Of a stretch of 64,000 nt of DNA, positions 50,386 through 57,714 are shown one piece after another. The notes under the pieces were generated by a model, which saw only the letters and a list, made by a program, of their open reading frames with translations, was not told where the DNA came from and did not search any database. Source of the stretch: Actinomadura barringtoniae. GTDB taxonomy: Bacteria > Actinomycetota > Actinomycetes > Streptosporangiales > Streptosporangiaceae. Positions within the stretch are counted from its first letter, which is position 1. Each line of letters opens with the position of its first letter. Position numbers and translations under genes: made by a program. The DNA is taken from the NCBI RefSeq assembly GCF_017573505.1, contig NZ_JAGEOJ010000015.1, forward strand, positions 186,001 to 250,000, given 5' to 3'.

Positions 50386-51411
50386 TCAGCAGTCGCCGTA
50401 CTGCGCGTGCGGCCCGGGCTTGGGCGGCGCGTCGACCACCGCCGTGCGCAGGATCGCGCTGGCTCCAAGGAACGCGCCCGCCGGTCCCGAGTCACCGCTC
50501 TTGACCACGACGCTGCGCTCACCGAGGAAACGGTAGGTCGCACGGTCGAAGATCAGCTCGTTCCGCTCGTCACCGTTCACCCGGGCGACCGCGAAGCCGT
50601 GCCGGCCCGCCGCGTCGACCGAGTCGCCGACCAGCGCGACCCCCGGGATCTTCGCGATCGCCTTGTACAGCGCCGCCTGCACGGGCGCGGGCGCGGCCGA
50701 GCCGACGAGCAGGTCCGACGCGGTCTCCCAGAGCCGGGCACCGCGATCGTCCTCGGCGCCATCACCGTCGTCGTCAACAGGGTCGTCCACCTTGTCGATC
50801 AAACGCAGCAGAGCGTCGGCGTCCGCCGGAACCGCGTCCAGGAAGGGACGCTCGAGCGGCGGCCGGACGCCGCAGGGCTTGGTCACCATCTCATCGGCAG
50901 CCGACGCAGGCATGCGCGTGGCTTCGGGAGGCAACGTCCTGCCCGGCATCGGCAGGCGTTGCCGGTCCTTGGAACGGGTGAGGTCGGGGTGGGCGCCGTT
51001 CACCGACTGCCAGGTCTCCGTGCGCTGGTGTTCCAACCATCTGGCACTGCCGTCCTGCTCGTACGCATCGGCCTGCTGGGTCTCCTGTACCTCCCGGTAG
51101 ATGTACTGGCCCGAGCGTGGGGTGGGCAGCGGATCGGCCAGAGCCCTGGCCGCGGCCCGGTCCATGACCACCGAGACGTCCGCCACCGGAACAGTCTTCT
51201 CGTCCCCCGGCGTGGCGCTGAAGTAGGCGCCCGCCGTCGCACCCGCCGCTGCGAGGACGGCGGTCGCCAGGAGCGGGCGCATCGGGCTCGGGCGGAACCG
51301 GCCCCTCCTCGGTTTCTTCACGCCGTCCTGGAAAAGGGACTCGGCGCCGGTCAGGTCGAGGTCCAGGGGAACCTCGGAGCGCAGACGTTCAACTTCGTGC
51401 AGCTCAGTCAT
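50386..51411 (-). CDS. CU044_5270-type membrane protein, probable partner of the ECF sigma factor
   Basis: A 341-aa protein: cytoplasmic part (1-43, ELHEVERLRSEVP, then a basic stretch), one membrane helix at about 47-68, and an extracytoplasmic domain with GQYIYREVQETQ and ETWQSVNG. Its ATG 51411 overlaps the sigma gene stop. The layout suits a membrane anti-sigma-like or sensor protein; a classical zinc anti-sigma motif is absent, so the control role is inferred. Confidence 0.78.
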   Translation of the reverse strand: MTELHEVERLRSEVPLDLDLTGAESLFQDGVKKPRRGRFRPSPMRPLLATAVLAAAGATAGAYFSATPGDEKTVPVADVSVVMDRAAARALADPLPTPRSGQYIYREVQETQQADAYEQDGSARWLEHQRTETWQSVNGAHPDLTRSKDRQRLPMPGRTLPPEATRMPASAADEMVTKPCGVRPPLERPFLDAVPADADALLRLIDKVDDPVDDDGDGAEDDRGARLWETASDLLVGSAAPAPVQAALYKAIAKIPGVALVGDSVDAAGRHGFAVARVNGDERNELIFDRATYRFLGERSVVVKSGDSGPAGAFLGASAILRTAVVDAPPKPGPHAQYGDC

Positions 51412-52034
51412 CCCTTTGACTCCTCCGTCATGGCGGTCGGATCGACCCCGCCGAGCGCCGCGCGCAGCTTGTTGCGAACCCTGTTCATCCGTGAGCGCAC
51501 CGTGCCCGGTGGAACACCCAGCGCCCGGCCCGCCTCGTCGTAGGTGAGGCCCTCCCACGAGACGAGCAGCAGCACGTCGCGCTGGGCGGCGGGCAACCGG
51601 GCGATCGCCGCCGCCAGCGGACGGCGCGCCGCGTCCGCGCTGAGCCGGGTGTCGGCCGCCTCGGTGAACGACTCGGTCACCGGATCGACTCCGGTCCGCG
51701 CCAGTGCCCGGAGTTGCCTGACCTCCGAGCGCCGGTGCCGCCGCACGAGATTGGTCGCGATGCCGTACAGCCAGGGGCGGGCGTCGGTCCGTGCCAGGTC
51801 GTAGGACTCCCGCCGGCGGAACGCGACCAGGAAGGTCTCGGCCACAATGTCGTCCGCGGGCTCGGTGCCCAGCCGCCGCACGACGTAGCGCATGATCGTC
51901 GGCGCGTGCCGCTGGAACAGCGACTCGAATCGCTCGGGTTCGCGCCGGGACCACGCGATGACGGACGCGTCGTCAAGGTCTTCGGGGGATTCGGGTGACC
52001 GCCGTCTGGGCGTGGTCACACTGGGTTCGGGCAT
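51408..52034 (-). CDS. ECF-type RNA polymerase sigma factor
   Basis: A 208-aa sigma-70 family protein. Region 2 includes FQRHAPTIMRYVVRRLG and DIVAETFLVAFRR, and region 4 LPAAQRDVLLLVSWEGLTYD, with the HTH GRALGVPPGTVRSRMNRVR. No extra C-terminal domain. It is coupled (ATGA) to the membrane protein downstream. Confidence 0.92.
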   Translation of the reverse strand: MPEPSVTTPRRRSPESPEDLDDASVIAWSRREPERFESLFQRHAPTIMRYVVRRLGTEPADDIVAETFLVAFRRRESYDLARTDARPWLYGIATNLVRRHRRSEVRQLRALARTGVDPVTESFTEAADTRLSADAARRPLAAAIARLPAAQRDVLLLVSWEGLTYDEAGRALGVPPGTVRSRMNRVRNKLRAALGGVDPTAMTEESKG

Positions 52035-52104
52035 CGTCGGCCTCTCGGTGTCGGTCGTGACACCCGTTCTTGCCCGTCTGGAGAATTACAGGTCCATGAG
52101 CGGC

Positions 52105-52842
52105 CTACCGCGTCTTGTACGCGGCCAGGAGTCGCTCGCCGTCGGTCTCCGGGAGATGCCGGACGGCCTCCCGGATCGCGACGCCCGAGATCCTGTCGGT
52201 CCGTTCACCCACCCACGCGGTGACCCACTCCGCGTGGCCCTTCTTGGTGAGCTCGCGCAGCACCCACCCGAGCGCTTTGCGGATGAAGAACTCCTTCTCC
52301 CCGATCAGCGCGTCCCCATAACGCGAGATCCGCTCCAGGTCCGGCTCCCCCGCCCGTACACCGGGAAGCAGTGCCAACAAGGACGTCCGGCGAATCCAGA
52401 AGTACGGGTCCGACACCCACCGATCCAGCACGCCCACCTGCTCGGGGAACGCCAGCACCAGCCCACCGACGATCTTCTCAGCCAGATGGTCCACATAGAC
52501 CCAGCTCGCCGAGTCGCGGATGAGGGTTTCGGCCAGACCGAGATCGCCGGGACCCAGCAGGTTGACTCGGCGAATCAACACCTCGATCGACGCCATCCGC
52601 ATTTCATGAATGGGACGGCCCCCTTCCGCCACCGACCACAGCGTCTCGGCCAGCGCCAGCAGGTCGACCCGCGAGGGCTCCACCTTGACGACCGAACGGG
52701 CGACCTTGCGCAGCGGGGCCATCGGAACGCCGAGGTGCACGAAGTCGCTCTTGAGGTAGCGCTTCTCGCTCTCCGCGCGAACCGGATCCCCTTGGGCGCG
52801 CAGCTCAGCCTCGACCTGAGCCACCGCGTCGGCGATGTTCAT
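52105..52842 (-). CDS. DNA alkylation repair protein, AlkD-like
   Basis: A 245-aa HEAT-repeat protein from ATG 52842 (GTG 52851 would add three residues). KRYLKSDFVHLGVPMAPLRK, the WVYVDHLAEKIVG helix with the catalytic-type Trp-Asp pair, RRTSLLALL and FFIRKALGWVLRE are AlkD features. It should excise alkylated bases without base flipping. Divergent from the XRE gene. Confidence 0.87.
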   Translation of the reverse strand: MNIADAVAQVEAELRAQGDPVRAESEKRYLKSDFVHLGVPMAPLRKVARSVVKVEPSRVDLLALAETLWSVAEGGRPIHEMRMASIEVLIRRVNLLGPGDLGLAETLIRDSASWVYVDHLAEKIVGGLVLAFPEQVGVLDRWVSDPYFWIRRTSLLALLPGVRAGEPDLERISRYGDALIGEKEFFIRKALGWVLRELTKKGHAEWVTAWVGERTDRISGVAIREAVRHLPETDGERLLAAYKTR

Positions 52843-52879
52843 GTGGCCCACGTTACGCCCGTGACATTAATACGCAGGG

Positions 52880-52885
52880 TTGACA
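52880..52885 (+). promoter_or_regulatory. -35-like TTGACA upstream of the XRE regulator
   Basis: A consensus TTGACA lies 45 bases upstream of the XRE start in an AT-richer gap. No good -10 hexamer is found at 17-18 bp; TACGGT further down is too far. The GTGAC and GTCAC at 52861 and 52899 form a loose dyad around it. Confidence 0.35.
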
Positions 52886-52929
52886 TTTACTCCTGACAGT
52901 CACCAAGCGCGGGCGTACGGTAACCGACC

Positions 52930-53730
52930 ATGAAGGATCAGCCGAACTACCCAGCCCGGGCCCTGTACGCCCAATGGCTACGCAAACACCGCGAGGCGGC
53001 GGACCTCCACCAGAGCCAGGTCGCCGAGAAGCTACAGATCTCCCCTCAGCTCTACGGCCACTGGGAAAACCTGCGGCGCCTCCCGACCCTTGACGGCAGC
53101 AAACGACTCGACCGGCTGTACGGTCTTCCCGCCGTATTCGAGGGTCTTCAGCCACTCGTGGTCCAGGAGGCCGGGACTCTCGCTGTTTTCCTCACCTACG
53201 TCAGCCAGGAAGAGCAGTCAGACGCCGTCCGCGCCTACGAGCCGCTGTACGTCTTCGGCCCTCTCCAGACCGAGGCATACGCGCGCGAGATCCTCAGTGC
53301 CGCCGCATCATCCGAGAAACTGGACGAACAACTCGAGACCCGCACTGCCCGCAAGGCGATCCTCGACAAGACCGATCCGCCGTACCTCCTGGTGCTGCTG
53401 GCCGAGCGAGTGATCCGTGAGATCGTCGGCAACGCGGAGATCATGCGTGAGCAGCTCGCTCACCTGCTGGAACTGGCCGAGCAGCGCAACATCGATCTCC
53501 AGATCATCCCGGCAGGCGCCCGTGCCTATCCGAGTGGAGAGATCGTCCTGCTGGGCTATCCGGAAGATCCAGACTTGGCTTATGTTGAGTCTGCCGGGGG
53601 GCATGGAAAGCTGATCGAGCCCCCTGCGGAGGTGCACGCGCTCTGGATACAGTTCGACCGCATTCGAACCTGGGCGCTGTCCCCCGAGGATTCGGTCCAG
53701 ATGATCCGGACCGTGATGGAGGCCCTGTGA
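52930..53730 (+). CDS. XRE regulator with DUF5753 domain (Scr1-type)
   Basis: A 266-aa protein: N-terminal HTH (residues about 12-65, LHQSQVAEKLQISPQLYGHWEN) and a C-terminal DUF5753 domain (about 95-265, QTEAYAREIL, RQ/RKAIL, then LQIIPAGARAYPSGE). Actinobacteria carry many such genes paired with DUF397 proteins; they act in developmental control or as antitoxin-like regulators. It is coupled to the DUF397 gene (GTGA). Confidence 0.92.
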   Translation: MKDQPNYPARALYAQWLRKHREAADLHQSQVAEKLQISPQLYGHWENLRRLPTLDGSKRLDRLYGLPAVFEGLQPLVVQEAGTLAVFLTYVSQEEQSDAVRAYEPLYVFGPLQTEAYAREILSAAASSEKLDEQLETRTARKAILDKTDPPYLLVLLAERVIREIVGNAEIMREQLAHLLELAEQRNIDLQIIPAGARAYPSGEIVLLGYPEDPDLAYVESAGGHGKLIEPPAEVHALWIQFDRIRTWALSPEDSVQMIRTVMEAL

Positions 53731-53915
53731 ACCACACCCCCCACTGGCGGAAGTCGAGCTACTCAGGCGAAGAGGGCGGCTCCTGCATCGAGGTCGCCGA
53801 CCTTGCGCCCGCCGTCGGAGTGCGCGACTCCAAGGACAAGCGGGCGGACGCCCCGTTCCTCACTCTCACCACCGCTCAGTTCGGCGACCTGCTGAAGACC
53901 ATCAGGGCGCTGTAG
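53727..53915 (+). CDS. DUF397 protein
   Basis: A 62-aa DUF397 domain protein: WRKSSYSGEEGGSCIEVA, VGVRDSKDK, and FLTLTTAQFGDLL. GTG 53727 overlaps the XRE stop. It is the usual small partner of the XRE-DUF5753 regulator; in known pairs it binds the regulator and may be growth-inhibitory when unpaired. Confidence 0.92.
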   Translation: MNHTPHWRKSSYSGEEGGSCIEVADLAPAVGVRDSKDKRADAPFLTLTTAQFGDLLKTIRAL

Positions 53916-54162
53916 CCACGACGGTGCCAGCCCACCGACAACAGCGCAGCGGCCGCCGCCAAGGTAGGTAGCGCGGGCCTGGCCAGATCCGCCCGTTCGT
54001 AGCGGAACCGCAAGTGAGCGTTGCCGCGCCCGGTGACGATCCCGCCGTTGCCTGGCCGTCGGCCTGGAGGTGGCGGGCCGTCCATCCTGCGCGGAAGTTG
54101 GTCGCTGCGCCGGCCTCGAGCGAACGACTCAGCGAGCGTGAGCGCGAACGTTCCCGCGTGCC

Positions 54163-54288
54163 GTGGACCAGGTGTGCTTCGGGCTCATCGGAGTCCGCGG
54201 CTCCAAGGACGGGCGTTCCAACGCCCCGATCGTCGCCCTCACCACCGCTCAGTTCGGCGACCTGCTACAAGCCCTCAAGGCGCTTTAA
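54163..54288 (+). pseudogene. Remnant of a second DUF397 gene
   Basis: A 41-codon frame ends with VRGSKDGRSNAPIVALTTAQ followed by FGDLLQALKAL and TAA, nearly the C-terminal half of the intact DUF397 protein at 53727. The N-terminal WRKSSYS part is missing and a TGA lies in frame upstream at about 54139. It is a degraded tandem copy. The rest of 53916-54342 shows no gene. Confidence 0.7.
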
Positions 54289-54342
54289 GGGCCAGGCCAG
54301 TGAGGTCTTGCGGCGCATGGGCGGAACGCGCGACAGTGAGTC

Positions 54343-54675
54343 GTGGTCAAGGTCTCCGAGCGTGTAGGGCGTCGTGTCCAGGCTGATTTCCCGCATCAGG
54401 TTGATCAGGTGCTGGGAGCGTTGGCTGAGCTGACCGATGACCTACTGCCTGCTGAAGGTCACGGTTCGGCTGCCGTCGAGCGTATCCAGGCGGCTGCTCT
54501 CATCTTGGCTCGAAGAGATCTGCGCAAGCTGGACGATGCCCTGACGCTCGGCCGCACGGACTGGCGTGACCTGCTGGCCGCCGCCGGTCTCGCCGACGAC
54601 GACTGGCCGGAACTCATTGATGCCGAGCTCATGGAAGCCCCGGCCACCCACATCTGGATGGCGCCGCGTCCCTAA
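54343..54675 (+). CDS. Conserved-looking 110-aa hypothetical protein
   Basis: A 110-aa acidic helical protein from GTG 54343: VGRRVQADFPHQVDQVLGAL, then AAVERIQAAALILARRDLRKLD and WRDLLAAAGLADDDWP. No membrane span. Codon use is normal, so it looks real; similar small proteins are scattered in actinobacterial accessory regions. Function not known. Confidence 0.65.
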   Translation: MVKVSERVGRRVQADFPHQVDQVLGALAELTDDLLPAEGHGSAAVERIQAAALILARRDLRKLDDALTLGRTDWRDLLAAAGLADDDWPELIDAELMEAPATHIWMAPRP

Positions 54676-55037
54676 CCAGCACCACATCCCAGCCAGCACC
54701 GCGTCGGCAAGCCAGCACCACGCCGCTAGCCAGCACCACATCCCTGAACGGGCGCCGCATCCCTGACCAGCGCCACATCCCTGAACGGACGCCGCATCCC
54801 TAGCCAGCGCCACGCCCCCGGCCAGCGCCACGCCCCTAGCCAGCACCACATCCCTGAACGGACGCCGCATCCCTGACCAGCGCCACGCCCCCGGCCAGCG
54901 CCACATCCCTGAACGGACGCCGCATCCCTAGCCAGCGCCACGCCCCCGGCCAGCGCCACGCCCCTAGCCAGCACCACATCCCTGAACGGACGCCGCATCC
55001 CTGGACGGCACCACATCCCTGGCCAGTGCCACGTCGG
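54676..55037. repeat. Degenerate tandem repeat array, 13-16 bp units
   Basis: About 360 bases made of variants of CCAGC(G/A)CCAC(A/G)(T/C)CCC and CTGAACGGACGCCGCAT. A larger block of about 70 bases starting GAACGGACGCCGCATCCCTA recurs 128 bases later (54783 and 54911), showing nested duplication. No believable gene; it lies between a hypothetical gene and the 3' end of the DUF222 gene. Confidence 0.85.
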
Positions 55038-55046
55038 CAGGCCTGA

Positions 55047-56411
55047 TCATGCGGCTTTTGGGCGTGGGCGATCCTGGTGCCCGTGATTGGTCTGGCCCGT
55101 ATCGCGACGAATGCCTTGACGGTGGTCGTCGCCAGGTGGATCACTGGCTGCCGGCGGCGGACTGCTGGTCCAGGCGAAACCAGTTCGGCTGGGCCGGGCC
55201 CTCCAGTGTTCGTTGGGTGGAAGTGCCCGGTAGGTGTAGCGGCCGTTGTCGTGGCTGATGTGCATCCGGTCCGGGTGGGTGTGTTTCCAGCGGTTGTGCC
55301 ATCCGCAGCACAGTGCGAGCTTGTCGATGTCAGTGGGGCTGTCGCCGAGGGCCCATCCGTCGACGTGGTCAACCTCGCATAGCGCCGCAGGTACCTCGCA
55401 TCCGTGCATCGCGCAGGTCGCGTAGAGCGTTTCCAGTACGCGGCGTTGTGCGGCGGTGGCGATCCGCACCGTCCGTCCCAGATACAACGGCAGGTTCCCC
55501 GGGCCGAGAATCAACGGGGATACACCCGCGCTAAGGGCGATCCGGCGGGCCTGCTCGGCCGGAACCGGAGACCCGTCCAGCAGCCGCGCGGGGGCCTGGC
55601 CCCCGGTCAACGTGTCCAGGTCGACGATGATGGTGACGCGGGTGTCCTTGTGCCCACCGGCCAGGATGACCATCAGTGCGGCGGCGGTGCGTTCGCTGTG
55701 GTCGCGCAGGTCGTCGGTGCCAGCGGGTTTGGTGAGGGTGCCCAGCGCACCATCCAGCACGGCGGCGTCCTCGGCGTTCAGCCAGCCCCGCACGTAGCGG
55801 CCGCCGTCCAGCGACCGGGAGGTGTCCAGCCACGACCGTTCATACCCGTGCGCGGCGTCCTCGGGAGGGGTGTCGCTGCCGTCGCGCTCGGCGATCAGGT
55901 CGGTGATGCGCTTGCCGAACGCGGCGATCTTGCCCGCCGACCAGCCCTCATCCACCAGCCCCAGCAGAACGCCTTCGGCCTTGCCGCAGTCAGCATCGTC
56001 CAGACGGTGCACCGCACTCGCGATCGTGGCCGCGTAGCCGTAGGACAGGTCCGCTGCGGCGGCACGCTTGGCGACCTGCGGCAGGCGAGGCAGCTGGCGG
56101 GCGTAAGTGAGGCGGTCCTTGGCCCGCCCCTCGCGCATGCCCAGGTGGTTGCGCAGCCACGCCAGCGTGGACGGCAGTGCCCACTCGGCCAGCACCCCCG
56201 CCCCATCCACCATGCCGATCAGCCTGGCCAGGGTGGTCTCGTGCAGGTCGATGGCCGCCGCGATCGTTTCGGCCTGCTGCATCGCAGCGGCCGGAGTGAG
56301 ATCGGCGCCGGTGGTGGGGTCGCGGTGTGCGAGTTCGGCGGCGATGGCGGCGGCCGCCTGCACCAACTGGGTGGTGGAGGCGGTGCCAGTGTCGAGCACA
56401 ACCGAACTCAT
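55047..56411 (-). CDS. DUF222/HNH endonuclease (13E12-type)
   Basis: A 454-aa protein: DUF222 over about residues 30-300 (LHETTLARLIGMVD, AWLRNHLGMREGRAKDRLTYA) and a C-terminal HNH nuclease (CEVDHVDGWALG, then DIDKLALCCGWHNRWKH), with the metal His residues in place. ATG 56411 fits the family; 56453 would add a 14-residue leader. The family is multi-copy and patchy in actinobacteria. Target unknown. Repeat arrays lie on both sides. Confidence 0.88.
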   Translation of the reverse strand: MSSVVLDTGTASTTQLVQAAAAIAAELAHRDPTTGADLTPAAAMQQAETIAAAIDLHETTLARLIGMVDGAGVLAEWALPSTLAWLRNHLGMREGRAKDRLTYARQLPRLPQVAKRAAAADLSYGYAATIASAVHRLDDADCGKAEGVLLGLVDEGWSAGKIAAFGKRITDLIAERDGSDTPPEDAAHGYERSWLDTSRSLDGGRYVRGWLNAEDAAVLDGALGTLTKPAGTDDLRDHSERTAAALMVILAGGHKDTRVTIIVDLDTLTGGQAPARLLDGSPVPAEQARRIALSAGVSPLILGPGNLPLYLGRTVRIATAAQRRVLETLYATCAMHGCEVPAALCEVDHVDGWALGDSPTDIDKLALCCGWHNRWKHTHPDRMHISHDNGRYTYRALPPNEHWRARPSRTGFAWTSSPPPAASDPPGDDHRQGIRRDTGQTNHGHQDRPRPKAA

Positions 56412-56858
56412 ACACCCGACCTTATCAAACAATCGAACACATGAGTGATTCATATCATCGGTATTCAGGTGACAAAAGTGTGGCTGCAGATAATCGGAGA
56501 GGTGCGGGTCTGGAGTGGCAGCCGGTGCGGCCTGGTTGTTCGTCCAACGGTAGGCGCGTTGCTGAGCACGGGTGAATCAGGGAAACTACGTGGCTGAGCT
56601 GGGTGGACGGCTGAGGGAACGCCGAAGTGACCCACTGCGCGCCCGCTGAACGATGCGCGCGTTACTGTCACGTTGGCTGAGGTCGCTGGTGAAGGAGGGG
56701 TGATCTGGTTACTGTCGGCGCGTGGTCCGGTAGGCGACGGGCATTCACGTCCACAAACCGTCATTCGCGGCCAAGCACCCGATCGCGACATTCTCCCAAG
56801 CGAATTCCGGACGATTCAGGTTGCCCGGAGTCTGGCTCATCGCCGCAGGCGATGAGCG
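56412..56858. other. Intergenic stretch without a convincing gene
   Basis: Contains the DUF222 promoter side and is relatively AT-rich near 56440-56490. A 60-codon plus frame (56673-56855) and a minus frame (56465-56791) are open but show no domain, ribosome site or codon bias, and I do not call them. Confidence 0.6.
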
Positions 56859-57650
56859 ATGCCCAGCCGCAACGACCGCGACAACATCACCCTTCCTCAG
56901 CCAGCAACCTCAGCCGAAGTGACGGCAACCCACCACCTGCCGCACCGCCCCCGCCGACCGGGAGGGGTCCACCCTGGTCACGCGCGCCGCCCAGCCACGG
57001 CCGTCCGAGACGCGCCGACCCGGCGCGCAGCGAGCGCCAGCGAGCGAGCACCGGAAGCGGCGCGTGCCGATCGCCCCCAGCCACGCACCCAACCCCAGCC
57101 ACGAGAAGGCGATCGTCGGCACCAACCCCGCACCCCACCTGCGGCAGCCACCACCGCAACGCCCGCCTACCGAGACCTGCCCACCAACCTGCGGCAGCCA
57201 CACCGCAACACCCACTTGCCAAAAGCGCCCGCCAACCTGCGGCAGCCAACCTGCGGCAGTCAACGTCGCGGCGCCCACCCACCGAAACCTGCCCGCCAAT
57301 CCACGGCAGCCGAACTGCAATGACTGCTCATCGAACACAAGACGCGAACGGCCGCGCACCGCGTGTGCAGTCCCTTCGCGAGCGGCGAACGGCAAGAGGC
57401 GGACGGCGGCGGCAGACGGTGGCGGCAGACGGTGGCGAGCAGACCGCGGCGGACAGACCGCGGCGGACAGACCGCGGCGGACAGACCGCGGCGGACAGAC
57501 CGCGGCGGACAGACCGCGGCGGACGGTGGCGGCGGACGGTAACGGGCAGACCGTGGCGGGCAGACAGTGGCCGATCGACTGCAGCAGCCAGCGGCAGATG
57601 GCGGACGACAGCCAGCAGCGGACGGCGGCCAGCGGCAATGACGGACGGTT
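56859..57650. repeat. Low-complexity region with imperfect and perfect tandem repeats
   Basis: 56859-57320 is dominated by variants of CACCTGCGGCAGCCA and ACCGAAACCTGCC; 57400-57650 by GCGGACAGACCG-like units, including six perfect 14-bp copies (57441-57524). Frames are open on several strands because the repeats lack stops, which gives long but meaningless ORFs. No domain or start signal seen. Confidence 0.8.
57441..57524. repeat. 14-bp perfect tandem repeat x6
   Basis: AGACCGCGGCGGAC is repeated six times without change. The unit is not a multiple of three, so this is not a coding repeat. Confidence 0.95.
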
Positions 57651-57714
57651 GGCTAGGGCGTCAGGTGGCTAGGGCGTCAGGTGGCTAGGGCGTCAGGTGG
57701 CTAGGGCGTCAGGT
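57651..57714. repeat. 16-bp perfect tandem repeat x4 across the GMC oxidoreductase stop
   Basis: GGCTAGGGCGTCAGGT occurs four times. The last unit contains the stop codon (57709-57711, minus strand) of the oxidoreductase gene, so the array looks generated from its 3' end. Confidence 0.95.

Noticed and set aside
54676..55037. CRISPR or integron-like repeat array
   Set aside because: Short degenerate units without unique spacers, no integrase.
56673..56855. 60-codon plus-strand ORF before the low-complexity region
   Set aside because: No ribosome-binding site, domain or coding bias.
57441..57524. CRISPR array
   Set aside because: Units are 14 bp and directly adjacent, without spacers, and no cas genes are near.
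56852..57688. 278-codon ORF through the low-complexity region
   Set aside because: Open only because the tandem repeats contain no stops; translation is repetitive Arg/Thr/Ala with no family.
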